A stretch of DNA of 64,000 bases from an uncultured Muribaculaceae bacterium (GCA_910588065.1 CAJUPZ010000008.1:45747-109746); one strand, 5' to 3'. Shown: positions 1 through 8,845, counted from the first letter of the stretch. The notes: generated from the sequence alone by a model not told the origin. Program-made: numbers and translations.

Positions 1-1
1 C

Positions 2-376
2 ACCCGCCACCTTCATTCGCCCCGCAATCTTGTAAGCGCCACAGTGGGCAGCGGTCTGTTTCTGAACTGCTGCACCGGCGACCAGTATCTATCGATAATC
101 ATCGGGGCTAATGTATACAAAAGCACTTATAAGCGGGCAAATGTGAAGCCGCAGCTGCTCGGGCGCACCCTCGAGGACTCGGTGAGCGTAACCTCGGTGC
201 TCATACCCTGGAATTCGTGCGGACTCACACAGTCGACTGTGCTCGGTGTGGCCACACTCGCCTATCTGCCCTTCTGCATATTCAACATTCTCAGCCCGGT
301 AATGACCCTCATCATGGGGTGGACCGGCTGGAGAGTGAGAGTCAAGCCTGCGGCTATCAGCAAAGCCGCGGCTTAA
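2..376 (+). CDS. Na+/H+ antiporter, NhaC family (C-terminal part only)
   Basis: This is the C-terminal part of a polytopic inner-membrane cation/proton antiporter; the frame is open from the first bases, so the gene starts outside the window. The visible 124 codons contain a glycine-rich segment with CTGDQYLSIIIG, the LEDSVSVTSVLIPWNSCG region and a final hydrophobic helix, a combination typical of NhaC-type sodium/proton antiporters. The stop codon shares a TTAA with the stop of the next, convergent gene, so the two genes end tail to tail without a spacer. The NhaC assignment rests on about the last quarter of the protein; a related Arg/Orn-type antiporter of the same superfamily cannot be excluded. 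Confidence 0.8.
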   Translation, partial: TRHLHSPRNLVSATVGSGLFLNCCTGDQYLSIIIGANVYKSTYKRANVKPQLLGRTLEDSVSVTSVLIPWNSCGLTQSTVLGVATLAYLPFCIFNILSPVMTLIMGWTGWRVRVKPAAISKAAA

Positions 377-570
377 GAGCGCTTGTTATTTTCGCGGTCT
401 TTCTCTCTTTTGAGAAGTGTCAGCCTCAGAAGAAAAATCACAAGGAGGGTGGCTGCGATTATGCCGAAATAAAAGAGGTAGTGACCGTCATAGAACTGCT
501 GGCGGCCTATGTAGCACATCACTCCGAGATACACCAGCAGCAGTGCCGGTATTACAGTTGAGCGTTTCAT
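373..570 (-). CDS. Small two-helix membrane protein
   Basis: A 65-residue protein with two predicted membrane helices (about residues 7-24 and 33-49) and a charged, Lys/Arg-rich C-terminus, so it is probably an inner-membrane protein with a cytoplasmic tail. No enzymatic motif is visible. Its start overlaps the stop of the exonuclease gene by 4 bp (ATGA arrangement), which indicates translational coupling as the last gene of the glyA-lgt-bioD-exonuclease run. Function unknown. It could be a conserved Bacteroidales small membrane protein, but the sequence alone gives no role. Confidence 0.6.
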   Translation of the reverse strand: MKRSTVIPALLLVYLGVMCYIGRQQFYDGHYLFYFGIIAATLLVIFLLRLTLLKREKDRENNKRS

Positions 571-1202
571 TCGTTTTCTTCAGTGATTTCAGTGAGGTAA
601 GGCGAGCTCATGGGGTCAAACTCCCCTGACTTCAGATGGTTATAGATTCTAAGGCAGGCCCACGCATCAATAGAGGCATAGTGTTGCTGCGCCGGGGTGA
701 GCTCATCCGCCTCCCAGTTTGACAGCCTCTGCCCTTTGGATATGCGTCCGCCAAAAAGTATGGCATATATTCTCTGCAGGCTAGCATCAGCTATCAGATA
801 CTCTTTTACAAATGCCTGCAAGTCAATGAAGCCTTTCGGCTCGAACTCCGCGCTGCGGTGCATCACAAAGAAATCGTCCTTGATAGAGAGCCCCACCTTG
901 AGAATGGAGTCGTTTTCAAGAAAGCGCTTCACCGCGCCGTCCACACCAAGCTTGTTCACCCTGAACAGCCAGCAATGCGAGCCATTGCTCACCTGCATCA
1001 GAGCCACATTGTTTGAGTGACCCTTACGGAAAGCGGGACGGGTCTCGGTATCAAAGCCTACAACAGAACTTTTAAAAATCGTTTCAAGGGCTGCATCAGC
1101 CTGCTCGGGGGTGTCTACAATAGTTATGGTACCGGAATAGGTTACCAGCGGCATCTCCGACAACTTGTCTTTTGGAATTGTAACAATAGAGCGTGTTGTC
1201 AT
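567..1202 (-). CDS. 3'-5' exonuclease, RNase D-like (DEDDy)
   Basis: A 211-residue protein with the ribonuclease D/WRN-type 3'-5' exonuclease fold. Motif ExoI is visible as VVGFDTETRP (Asp and Glu metal ligands, about residues 48-57). ExoII lies around LKVGLSIKDD, and ExoIII is YASIDAWACLRIY near residue 175, with the Tyr-xxx-Asp spacing of the DEDDy subclass. There is no HRDC domain, so this is the short single-domain form common in Bacteroidota rather than full RNase D. It would remove nucleotides from the 3' end of RNA or DNA in the cytoplasm; the natural substrate is not evident. It overlaps bioD and the downstream small gene by 4 bp each. Confidence 0.85.
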   Translation of the reverse strand: MTTRSIVTIPKDKLSEMPLVTYSGTITIVDTPEQADAALETIFKSSVVGFDTETRPAFRKGHSNNVALMQVSNGSHCWLFRVNKLGVDGAVKRFLENDSILKVGLSIKDDFFVMHRSAEFEPKGFIDLQAFVKEYLIADASLQRIYAILFGGRISKGQRLSNWEADELTPAQQHYASIDAWACLRIYNHLKSGEFDPMSSPYLTEITEENE

Positions 1203-1840
1203 TTCAGCGAGGGTATAGTAATCACGGGAGTTCCCGGGAAGTATTTCCCGACATACAGCTTCATGTAATCGAGGGAGTCGGCTGCAATGACGGGATCGTA
1301 GTCAAAGTGGGTGTTGTACAGCAGTGAGTGGAGCTTCATGCCACGGGTGCGCAGAGCCTCGAGGGCAAGCACCGTATGGTTTATCGAACCGAGCTTGCCG
1401 TTAGTCACCAGCGCCACCGGCATGTTGTTTGCCAGCGGAAAGTCTATTGTGAGCGCGCCCTCATAGTCGAGCGGCACCATCAGTCCTCCCGCACCCTCCA
1501 CAAGCAAGGTGTCATACCCGGCGGCAAGCTGCTCCATGGCTCGTTCTATCTTATTGAGGTCCACAGGCCGGCCGTCAATCTTTGCTGCGAGCGAAGGGGA
1601 TGCCGGATAAGAGAATATCTCCGGAGCTGTCAGTCCGAGCGCATCTTCGGGAATCGAATCAATGCCCATGATGCGGCGATGCACCTCAATATCTTCCGAG
1701 CGGCCGACATTGCCTGTCTGAACAAACTTCATGGTAGCCACCGATTTTCCTTCGGCTGCAAGGCGCGCGGCAAGCCAACCTGTGGCGTAGCTCTTGCCCG
1801 CGTCGGTGTCTGTACCGCTGACAAAAATTATCTCACTCAT
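1199..1840 (-). CDS. bioD: Dethiobiotin synthetase
   Basis: Catalyses ATP- and CO2-dependent ureido ring closure of 7,8-diaminopelargonic acid to dethiobiotin, the penultimate step of biotin synthesis. The 213-residue length fits the family. The P-loop GTDTDAGKS at residues 9-17 is the BioD signature, and VEGAGGLMVPL (about residue 114 on) is the conserved substrate-binding loop. Cytoplasmic dimer expected. The other bio genes are not nearby; this copy is coupled to lgt (4-bp overlap) and to the exonuclease (4-bp overlap), so it is transcribed in the glyA-lgt-bioD run. Confidence 0.95.
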   Translation of the reverse strand: MSEIIFVSGTDTDAGKSYATGWLAARLAAEGKSVATMKFVQTGNVGRSEDIEVHRRIMGIDSIPEDALGLTAPEIFSYPASPSLAAKIDGRPVDLNKIERAMEQLAAGYDTLLVEGAGGLMVPLDYEGALTIDFPLANNMPVALVTNGKLGSINHTVLALEALRTRGMKLHSLLYNTHFDYDPVIAADSLDYMKLYVGKYFPGTPVITIPSLK

Positions 1841-2700
1841 TTCTTTTTCTTCGTTACATCCTCGTCGGCAAACCTGTCAGGGAAGGCGATCTCGACCTTG
1901 GGATGCGTCATCGCCCATATGATGAGCAGAATGCCGGCAACGATGAATGGTATGCTCAGAAGCTGACCCATATTGAGAGCCATGGTAGCCTCAAAGTCCA
2001 CCTGGTCGTTTTTAATGAATTCTATGAGGAAGCGGGGCAGGAAAATGCCGATGAAGAACACGCCGAAAATCAATCCGGGGCGGGTTTCGGCATTCTTGCG
2101 CCAGTACATCCACATCAGCAGGGCAAACAGAGCGAAATAGCACATCGCCTCATAAAGCTGCGTTGGGTGACACCCCATTCCCTCGTACATCTCGTGCCAT
2201 TGGCGCGAGCGGATGAACATGAATCCCCACGGCAGCGATGTCGCGGTTCCGAATATCTCGGAGTTCATCAGATTGCCGATGCGTATCATGCCGCCAACAA
2301 GCGCTATCGGTATCACAAGCCTGTCGAATGTCCATATCGGGCTGCGCTTAGTCGTGAAAACCGAATAGAGAATCACGGCGAGAATAATGGCTATCGTGCC
2401 GCCGTGGCTCGCAAGGCCACCTTCCCACACCTTCACAATGTCAAGCGGGTGGGCGCTGTAGTATTCCCATTCGTAGAAAAACACATGGCCCAGGCGCGCG
2501 CCGATAATGGTTGCCGCCACTACCCATATCAGCAGAATGCTCAGCCACTTCTCGGGAGCACCTTCATGACGATAGATGCGCCCGAGAATATTGTAGCCCA
2601 GCAAAAAGCCTATTGCAAACATCAGGCTGTACCAGCGTATGGCGAGGGACCCGATGCTGAAAAGGGTTGGGTCTGCGTTCCAGACTATAAACTGAAGCAT
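1837..2700 (-). CDS. lgt: Prolipoprotein diacylglyceryl transferase
   Basis: An integral inner-membrane enzyme that transfers diacylglycerol from phosphatidylglycerol to the lipobox cysteine of prolipoproteins, the first step of lipoprotein maturation. At 287 residues it has the normal length and about seven membrane helices. The diagnostic motifs are visible: EGGLASHGG (family HGG element, about residues 93-101) and RIGNLMNSEIFG (about residues 140-151), which carries the conserved Arg-Ile-Gly-Asn signature. It lies 10 bp downstream of glyA and overlaps bioD. The window encodes many lipoprotein substrates (SusD, the BtuG-like and BtuF-like proteins, BamD). Confidence 0.96.
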   Translation of the reverse strand: MLQFIVWNADPTLFSIGSLAIRWYSLMFAIGFLLGYNILGRIYRHEGAPEKWLSILLIWVVAATIIGARLGHVFFYEWEYYSAHPLDIVKVWEGGLASHGGTIAIILAVILYSVFTTKRSPIWTFDRLVIPIALVGGMIRIGNLMNSEIFGTATSLPWGFMFIRSRQWHEMYEGMGCHPTQLYEAMCYFALFALLMWMYWRKNAETRPGLIFGVFFIGIFLPRFLIEFIKNDQVDFEATMALNMGQLLSIPFIVAGILLIIWAMTHPKVEIAFPDRFADEDVTKKKK

Positions 2701-2710
2701 CAGTGATTGA

Positions 2711-3991
2711 TCAATAAGCGAAAACAGGATATGCCTCCATCATTTCGTTGACACGCTTGCGCACATCGGCAATCACTTCAGCATTGTCGGGAGCGGAGAG
2801 CACTTCGTCAATCATGTCGACAATCTTTGCCATCTCAGCTTCCTTGACACCGCGTGTGGTGATAGCGGGTGTGCCGAGACGTATACCGGAGGTCTGGAAA
2901 GGCGAGCGGCTGTCAAAGGGCACCATATTCTTGTTTGCTGTGATATCGGCTTCTACGAGAGCCTTCTCGGCCACCTTGCCGGTGAGTTCGGGGAACTTGG
3001 TGCGGAGGTCAACAAGGATGCAGTGGTTGTCTGTGCCGCCGCTCACTATCTTGTAGCCCTTGTTGAGAAGAGCCTCAGCCATTGCGCGGGCGTTTTTCTG
3101 CACCTGCTTCTGATACTCCTTGTACTCGGGCTTGAGAGCCTCGCCGAAAGCAACTGCCTTTGCGGCGATGACATGCTCGAGGGGACCGCCCTGCACTCCG
3201 GGGAATACAGCGCTGTCAATGAGCGAGCTCATCATGCGCACCTCGCCCTTGTTGTTTGTTTTGCCGAAGGGGTTGGGGAAATCCTTGCCCATCAGGATGA
3301 TGCCGCCGCGGGGGCCGCGGAGGGTTTTGTGGGTTGTGGAGGTTACGATATGGGCGTGCTTGAGGGGATTTTCAAGCAGACCGGCAGCGATGAGGCCTGC
3401 GGGGTGAGCCATGTCAACCATAAAGATAGCGCCGATTTCGTCGGCAAGGCGACGCATGCGTGCGTAGTCCCATTCGCGGGAGTATGCGCTCGCACCGCCG
3501 ATAATCAGCTTCGGACGCTCGCGGCGGGCTACCTCCTCCATCTGCTCGTAGTCGATGAGGCCTGTCTCGGCGCTCACATTATATTCGAGAGCCTGAAACA
3601 TGAGGCCACTGAAATTTACGGGGCTGCCATGGCTCAGGTGGCCGCCGTGGCTCAAATTGAGGCCGAGGAACTTGTCGCCCGGTTTGAGCACGGTCATGAA
3701 CACTGCCATGTTTGCCTGCGCGCCGGAGTGGGGCTGCACATTTGCGTACTCGGCGCCAAAGAGCTGCTTTACGCGGTCGATAGCCACCTGCTCCACCTGG
3801 TCCACCACACCGCAACCGCCGTAGTAGCGGTGGCCGGGATAGCCTTCGGCATATTTGTTGGTGAGGCATGAGCCCATTGCCTTCATTACTTCGTCGCTGA
3901 CAAAATTCTCAGAGGCGATAAGCTCGATACCTTTTTTCTGACGCTGGTGCTCGCGTTCGATGAGATCAAAAATAACAGTGTCCTTTTCCAT
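2711..3991 (-). CDS. glyA: Serine hydroxymethyltransferase
   Basis: PLP enzyme interconverting serine and glycine while charging tetrahydrofolate to 5,10-methylene-THF; cytoplasmic, supplying one-carbon units. At 426 residues it is typical. The Schiff-base lysine lies in STTHKTLRGPRGG (about residues 217-229), and the N-terminal IELIASENFVSDEV and YAEGYPGHRYYGG segments are classical SHMT signatures. It heads the minus-strand run glyA-lgt-bioD-exonuclease and has its own upstream promoter-like box. It lies downstream of pyrB-pyrI-flavin reductase but is separated from them by a large secreted-protein gene. Confidence 0.98.
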   Translation of the reverse strand: MEKDTVIFDLIEREHQRQKKGIELIASENFVSDEVMKAMGSCLTNKYAEGYPGHRYYGGCGVVDQVEQVAIDRVKQLFGAEYANVQPHSGAQANMAVFMTVLKPGDKFLGLNLSHGGHLSHGSPVNFSGLMFQALEYNVSAETGLIDYEQMEEVARRERPKLIIGGASAYSREWDYARMRRLADEIGAIFMVDMAHPAGLIAAGLLENPLKHAHIVTSTTHKTLRGPRGGIILMGKDFPNPFGKTNNKGEVRMMSSLIDSAVFPGVQGGPLEHVIAAKAVAFGEALKPEYKEYQKQVQKNARAMAEALLNKGYKIVSGGTDNHCILVDLRTKFPELTGKVAEKALVEADITANKNMVPFDSRSPFQTSGIRLGTPAITTRGVKEAEMAKIVDMIDEVLSAPDNAEVIADVRKRVNEMMEAYPVFAY

Positions 3992-4029
3992 TATACTGTG
4001 TTGGTAAATGATGATGTATTTTAATGGCG

Positions 4030-4037
4030 CAAAATTA
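4030..4037 (-). promoter_or_regulatory. Probable glyA promoter (-7 box)
   Basis: On the minus strand this reads TAATTTTG, matching the Bacteroidota -7 consensus TAnnTTTG, 39 bp upstream of the glyA start. No clear -33 TTTG at the usual spacing is visible, so the call is tentative. Confidence 0.45.
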
Positions 4038-4118
4038 ATGAAAAAAAGTGAGATTACACTCCGGCAACCGCCATTTCTTACGCGGGCGGATGAGATTCAC
4101 CGCTTGATTAACTGTGCT

Positions 4119-6671
4119 TCAGCGCGAGAATATCAACCCGTCGCGTCCGATTCCATATACGTTTATCATCAGATTGCGACACGTGGTATTGTTATAAAAC
4201 TCTATCCTGGCGGAGCCGTCGTCACCGGTACGCAAATCTGGATTCCAATAGAGTGTGCGCCGGAAGTCCTCCTCATCTATCAGATCCACAGAATCTATAT
4301 TCTGAAACTCGGCCGGCACCGAATAGCCCTGCACTGAAACGCGGCGGGTGCCTTTGGCCGGAGGGGCAGACATGTTAGGGTCTGTTTCTATGAACACGGC
4401 GCACCCGATATCCGCTATGTTCATCATGGTATATTTAATCGGGTCCGCGTAACGAAGTTTGACAGCATCATCCTCATTGATATATATCGACTTTATCGAT
4501 TCAAGATACAGATTTTGAGAAGACAGGGAGTCCGACGCCATAGTCGGCTTGTAGTCAATGACAAACAGCACTTCCTTGCCATTATATCTGATTTTTTCAT
4601 ACGCTCCCTCAAACCGTTTCGAAAAACGGCTGTTGATTTTGACAAGCATGTCAAACAGGCTCTGGCCTATCACCTGCCCTTTATCGGCAACATCCGCAAG
4701 CTCAGTATCGACATCGTAGAACGCTACAGATTTAGACCGCGCACGGTAAATCTCCTGCTCCGCTGTCCTGCGCTTTCCTTTTACAACAACCTCGTCAAGG
4801 AGCTTGGACTTGATACCGTCATCTTCATACAGATTCCCGGCGTCATCCATCTCCTCTTCCGCCACAATCGTGTCCGCGCCGGCAATGCCTGCAATTTCCG
4901 GCTCAGAATCCTCAATCCGCATTTCCTGCGGCCGATAGGCTCTCGGCTCCGGAGCAAAGAGGCGGTCAACAAGGATGCGATGATCTTTCTTCTTGCCATT
5001 TTCTGTCACCGACAGCACAAGCTTGTTTGATCCGGCGACATCCACTGAAAAATGAAACCGGCCGGCACTGTCGGTGGTAAACATATTTGTCAACACATAC
5101 TTCAATGAGTCGGGGGTGTCTACCGGCATCATCATGGCAGACAAGTTGACATTTGGTTTTGGTATACCCCTCACAAAGGACACCACCTTACCGGATACAT
5201 CTATGCCCTGCTCCGGCAGAAAGACCCTGTCGACAGGCCGCACTCCGGCCATATGTTCCCATGAGAAACACCGCCATCCCTGCACCATCAGCAGCAGGTC
5301 GAGGGCGCGCTTGGCCTCTCCGTCTTTTGCAAAATACTGTTCCGGATTGCGTATGTAGCCCTTAACTTCCGACATCAGCAGCAGTTCGGCAAGCATACCG
5401 CCGCCGCGGGCCACTGCATTGTCGCCATCAACAACCGACACAGACAGTGGCAGCGAAGCAGGGATGCTGTCCTGTGTCAACGCCGTTACATCAATCGTTA
5501 TCCTGGAGTTCGGGGTCTCTTCATTGCGCTGTTCGGCAATCTCAATAAGCCCATAGCCTCCATTGTTCACAAACACCATTCTGTCGGCTATCGTCCGGCC
5601 CTCTGTATCAAACAGTGTGATGACTGAAACGCCTGTTGGCATATCGGACGCCGCGAACTTCAGATGCGCGACACTGTCAACATCGGTCATTGCATACGAC
5701 CATATCACACCACGCACCGTCACGGCAACACCCATAGAACGCCTGGTGCCATCGGACACTCGCCTGATTGACACACCGATAGTGTCGGGCTGAGTAACAT
5801 TATCAACACTAAGCGCTATCTGCCCGGCCTCAGCCTGCGGCAGGCTGAATGTGCGTGTATCGCCGCTTGAAGCGGTAATCTCAGCTTTATATTTTCTGCC
5901 CTCAACGGGACATATTTCAAAAACCCCTCTGCCTTCATGCTCTACCGAGAGTGTTGCCACCTGCAAGCCGTTGTCATCTACCACCACTCCTCTTCCATCC
6001 AAAGGAATCCCTCCCTTGCCGGTAAGTTCAAAGGCCACCTTCTGGGTCAAACCCGCCGCAAGATGCCCACCCTCCGGGTAAAACCTCACCGACATCTTGC
6101 CGGACAACCGTGACGCCGGACGCGGGCTTTCAAAACGGCTCCGGGCAAGCTTGTCGCTCATAATACGTCTGTCGGTATAATCTCCCTCTCTGCGCGGGGA
6201 GTCAAACACAGGTATTACACGAGAAAATGCGCACTCGTTGCCAAAATTGGTCATATACTTTGTATACGCTCTCACCTCATAAAAGCCTGAGTAAAAGGGT
6301 AGATGACCAATTGACATCGAGCCGCGGGCCCTGCCATCCTCTATTCTAAGCGTCTGACGGCCCACCACTTTGCCACCGGGATTCAGCAACTCCACATACA
6401 AGGTTTTGCTCAACTGCGTAGGGCCATTGGAAAAACCATCCACAACATACGCCTGAAACCAGATTTTATCTCCTTTGAAATAAGATGTATTGTCAAGATG
6501 AACAAAGACTTTTTCGCGAGGCATACGTTCTGTAAAGGCCATAGCCTCTTCAACAAAGCCTTTCATGCGCATACGCGCCTCACCACTTGTTGCGGCAAGG
6601 CCATACTGCGCCTGTATAGCATAAGTTAAAAACGCGAACAGCACGTAAATATGTCTGACAAAAGCTCTCAT
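4119..6671 (-). CDS. Secreted MG2/plug-domain protein of Bacteroidales type
   Basis: A secreted 850-residue protein. The start was set at 6671 because it gives a signal peptide (MRAFVRHIYVLFAFLTYAIQ); the frame is open further upstream, but that part lies inside the flavin reductase gene. After the signal comes an alpha-2-macroglobulin-like MG2 domain with REKVFVHLDNTSYFKGDKIW, followed by several beta-sandwich repeats. Near residues 640-740 lies a LLDEVVVKGKR segment like the TonB-box/plug start of outer-membrane receptors, but there is no beta-barrel. Such proteins are common in Bacteroidales and their function is not established; a role in an outer-surface or periplasmic complex is inference. 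It separates flavin reductase from glyA. Confidence 0.8.
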   Translation of the reverse strand: MRAFVRHIYVLFAFLTYAIQAQYGLAATSGEARMRMKGFVEEAMAFTERMPREKVFVHLDNTSYFKGDKIWFQAYVVDGFSNGPTQLSKTLYVELLNPGGKVVGRQTLRIEDGRARGSMSIGHLPFYSGFYEVRAYTKYMTNFGNECAFSRVIPVFDSPRREGDYTDRRIMSDKLARSRFESPRPASRLSGKMSVRFYPEGGHLAAGLTQKVAFELTGKGGIPLDGRGVVVDDNGLQVATLSVEHEGRGVFEICPVEGRKYKAEITASSGDTRTFSLPQAEAGQIALSVDNVTQPDTIGVSIRRVSDGTRRSMGVAVTVRGVIWSYAMTDVDSVAHLKFAASDMPTGVSVITLFDTEGRTIADRMVFVNNGGYGLIEIAEQRNEETPNSRITIDVTALTQDSIPASLPLSVSVVDGDNAVARGGGMLAELLLMSEVKGYIRNPEQYFAKDGEAKRALDLLLMVQGWRCFSWEHMAGVRPVDRVFLPEQGIDVSGKVVSFVRGIPKPNVNLSAMMMPVDTPDSLKYVLTNMFTTDSAGRFHFSVDVAGSNKLVLSVTENGKKKDHRILVDRLFAPEPRAYRPQEMRIEDSEPEIAGIAGADTIVAEEEMDDAGNLYEDDGIKSKLLDEVVVKGKRRTAEQEIYRARSKSVAFYDVDTELADVADKGQVIGQSLFDMLVKINSRFSKRFEGAYEKIRYNGKEVLFVIDYKPTMASDSLSSQNLYLESIKSIYINEDDAVKLRYADPIKYTMMNIADIGCAVFIETDPNMSAPPAKGTRRVSVQGYSVPAEFQNIDSVDLIDEEDFRRTLYWNPDLRTGDDGSARIEFYNNTTCRNLMINVYGIGRDGLIFSR

Positions 6672-6693
6672 TCTCAACAACTGGTAAAATTTA

Positions 6694-7263
6694 TCATTTT
6701 TTCTTGACGGAGAAGCCGAAACGGCCCAACTCCGCGCCCTGGCCATAGTAGTGGCCGTGACTATAATTAAGCAAGCCGGCAGCGCCGAGGTCAAACGCTC
6801 CGGTTGCCGGGTCAATCAACTCTTTTTGAGCCAGCACATCAAGCACATCGGCGATAAACATGTCATGGCTTCCGAGCCTGACTATCTCCCTCACCCTGCA
6901 CTCGATATTCAGCGGCGACTCAACGACATACGGACACGCAACCATATTGCCCGGCCCCGGGGTGAGCCCGGTTTCCTTCCACTTGTCATAGTCGCGGCCG
7001 CTGCGCACTCCGCACCAGTCAACAGCCTTGGCCATATCGGCGGTAGTGAGGTTGACGGTAAACTCCATCGACTCCTTTATTATATTATAGGAGTGGCGCT
7101 CGGGGCGCACCGAGATATAAAGCATTGCCGGATTGGTGCATATAGTGCCGGTCCAGGCAACCGTGAGCAGATTCGAACTCTCCCTGTCGCCGCAGCTCAC
7201 AAGCACAGCCGGCAGAGGGTAGACCATTGTGCCGGGTTTCCAAACCTCGCGATCGGTCAGCAT
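6694..7263 (-). CDS. Flavin reductase family protein (flavoredoxin-like)
   Basis: A 189-residue FMN-binding split-barrel protein of the flavin reductase/flavoredoxin family. The N-terminal PLPAVLVSCGDRESSNLLTV and the ICTNPAMLYISVRPERHSY segment fit the FMN phosphate and isoalloxazine binding region, and EFTVNLTT is typical of the barrel. It probably reduces or carries FMN with NAD(P)H in the cytoplasm; the physiological partner is unknown. Its start codon overlaps the pyrI stop by 7 bp, so it is translationally coupled to the aspartate transcarbamylase genes, a linkage I recall as recurrent in Bacteroidales. Confidence 0.88.
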   Translation of the reverse strand: MLTDREVWKPGTMVYPLPAVLVSCGDRESSNLLTVAWTGTICTNPAMLYISVRPERHSYNIIKESMEFTVNLTTADMAKAVDWCGVRSGRDYDKWKETGLTPGPGNMVACPYVVESPLNIECRVREIVRLGSHDMFIADVLDVLAQKELIDPATGAFDLGAAGLLNYSHGHYYGQGAELGRFGFSVKKK

Positions 7264-7718
7264 ACCTGAGCGTCCACGCTTTTGACAGCCTTGCCGCAGT
7301 AGCAGCAGCGTATTGTCACATCGTCATGATCAATCACCTCGAAGCGGGTGCGCATAGGCTCGTTGTTGGTGATACACTTCGGGTTGCCACACCTCACCAC
7401 ACCGATTATTGTGTCGGCGAGCTGCACCTGGCGTTTTTCCACCACCTCGAAATTGCGTATGATGTTTATCTTGGCTCCGGGAGCGATGATGGCAATGCGG
7501 TTGAGCGCCGCCTCCGGAATGGTCACATCGGCAATCTTGATGATGCCCTTCGACCCCATGCGGTTGCTGGGCAGATTGTTGCCGATAGTCACATGGGTGT
7601 CCATGGTCTCGATGCCAAGGAGCTTCACAACCTTGAACAGAGCGTTGCTGGGTATATGGTCAATGACAGTGCCGTTTTCAAGAGCGGCAACGGCGAGTTC
7701 TTTTTTCCGGGTGTTCAT
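7257..7718 (-). CDS. pyrI: Aspartate carbamoyltransferase regulatory subunit
   Basis: Non-catalytic regulatory chain that binds CTP/ATP and controls ATCase. The chosen start at 7718 gives 153 residues, the usual length, and begins MNTRKKELAVAALENG; the frame runs on upstream, but that extension lies within pyrB. The N-terminal nucleotide-binding domain includes NGTVIDHIP. The C-terminal zinc domain has four cysteines, in CGNPKC and CCYCGK, arranged as in PyrI. It starts 7 bp after the pyrB stop and overlaps the flavin reductase start, so the three genes form one operon. Confidence 0.97.
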   Translation of the reverse strand: MNTRKKELAVAALENGTVIDHIPSNALFKVVKLLGIETMDTHVTIGNNLPSNRMGSKGIIKIADVTIPEAALNRIAIIAPGAKINIIRNFEVVEKRQVQLADTIIGVVRCGNPKCITNNEPMRTRFEVIDHDDVTIRCCYCGKAVKSVDAQVC

Positions 7719-7725
7719 CGCAGGG

Positions 7726-8646
7726 TTATTTTTGGGGGTCAATGTCAAGTGCGCGGCAAATAATGGCTTGTCTTGCGAAAAGTCCGTTGCGGGCCTGGTC
7801 AAAGTAGTATGCCTTGGGATTGTCATCCACATCCTGGCTTATCTCGTTGATTCGGGGCAGCGGGTGGAGCACACGCAGATTATCTTTCGCGTCGGCAAGC
7901 ATGGCGTTGTGGAGGGTGTAGAGATTCTTTACTTTCTCATACTCCATTATGTCGGTGAACCGCTCGCGCTGCACACGGGTCATATACAGAATATCGCTGC
8001 TGTTTATCACCTCGGGCGAAAAATCGGAGTACTCATTGTACTTGATGCCGTTTTTGTCGCAAAACTGCTTGTACTCAACCGGCATCTGCAGCTCATCGCA
8101 GGCAACGAAGTTGAAAGTGGGGTTGAAATATCTCATGGCCATGAGCAGGCTGTGGACAGTGCGGCCATACTTCAGGTCGCCCACCATTGTGATTGTCAGG
8201 TCATTGAGCCGCCCCTGCGTCTTGCTGATCGAATACAGGTCGAGCATCGTCTGCGAGGGGTGCTGGTTTGAGCCGTCGCCTGCATTGATTATAGGCACAT
8301 CGGTAACCTCGGTTGCGTATCTGGCTGCTCCTTCGAGGTGGTGGCGCATCACTATGAGGTCGGCGTAATTGCTCACCATCTTGATGGTATCCTTAAGGGT
8401 TTCGCCTTTGGCAGAGCTTGAAGTGCTGGCATCGCTGAATCCTATCACGCGCCCTCCGAGGCGGTTGACCGCTGTTTCAAAACTGAGGCGGGTGCGTGTT
8501 GACGGTTCAAAGAAAAGGGTTGCCACCACTTTGCCGTCGAGCACCTTACTGTTGGGATTCTCTTCAAAATATCGTGCTCTCTCTATAAGGTCGAGAATCT
8601 CGTCCCGGCTTATATCATCGATAGACACAAGGCTCTTGCTGTTCAT
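7726..8646 (-). CDS. pyrB: Aspartate carbamoyltransferase catalytic subunit
   Basis: Condenses carbamoyl phosphate with aspartate to carbamoyl aspartate, the first committed step of pyrimidine synthesis. The start at 8646 gives 306 residues and the sequence MNSKSLVSIDDI, matching the usual PyrB N-terminus; an in-frame ATG at 8703 lies upstream of the likely promoter and is rejected. The carbamoyl-phosphate site FEPSTRTRLSFE is intact (about residues 50-61), and HPLPRINEI near residue 265 is the aspartate-binding loop. It assembles with PyrI, encoded directly downstream. Confidence 0.98.
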   Translation of the reverse strand: MNSKSLVSIDDISRDEILDLIERARYFEENPNSKVLDGKVVATLFFEPSTRTRLSFETAVNRLGGRVIGFSDASTSSSAKGETLKDTIKMVSNYADLIVMRHHLEGAARYATEVTDVPIINAGDGSNQHPSQTMLDLYSISKTQGRLNDLTITMVGDLKYGRTVHSLLMAMRYFNPTFNFVACDELQMPVEYKQFCDKNGIKYNEYSDFSPEVINSSDILYMTRVQRERFTDIMEYEKVKNLYTLHNAMLADAKDNLRVLHPLPRINEISQDVDDNPKAYYFDQARNGLFARQAIICRALDIDPQK

Positions 8647-8672
8647 AGCGCGTACAGTATTGGTTACACTTG

Positions 8673-8704
8673 CAAAGGTAATACTTCGGGAAAGCGTATG
8701 CAAG
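8673..8704 (-). promoter_or_regulatory. Promoter of the pyrB-pyrI operon
   Basis: Minus strand: TACCTTTG (8680-8673) matches the Bacteroidota -7 box, with CTTG (8704-8701) about 20 bp upstream as a -33 element. It is 26 bp from the pyrB start and decides against the longer pyrB frame. Confidence 0.7.
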
Positions 8705-8744
8705 AAAACAGCTGTTTTTTTATTTCCGGAGCCTGACCGTCAGA

Positions 8745-8786
8745 GCGAAAAAAAGCGACAAAGACGAATCTCACGACCCGTCTTTG
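8745..8786 (-). terminator. Intrinsic terminator after susD
   Basis: On the minus strand an 8-bp perfect stem (CAAAGACG, 8786-8779, with CGTCTTTG, 8766-8759) is followed by a T-rich run (complement of 8745-8755). It lies between the susD stop and the pyrB promoter. Confidence 0.75.
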
Positions 8787-8845
8787 CCTAATTATTTTTT
8801 AGTATGTAAATATATTACCGGTTTAACGGTAATGCGTTCAATTCG

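Noticed and set aside
3023..3871. Long plus-strand ORF opposite glyA
   Set aside because: It is antisense to a clearly conserved enzyme and has no family features; a shadow of GC-rich coding DNA. The same applies to other antisense ORFs such as those opposite lgt, btuB and ftsK.
4119..6815. Longer frame giving an 898-residue protein
   Set aside because: The extra 48 residues lie inside the flavin reductase gene, and the signal peptide begins at 6671.
7257..7832. Longer pyrI frame
   Set aside because: The additional 38 codons overlap pyrB and do not resemble PyrI; the start at 7718 gives the usual length.
7726..8703. pyrB start at 8703
   Set aside because: It lies upstream of the probable -7 box at 8673-8680; the start at 8646 matches the family.
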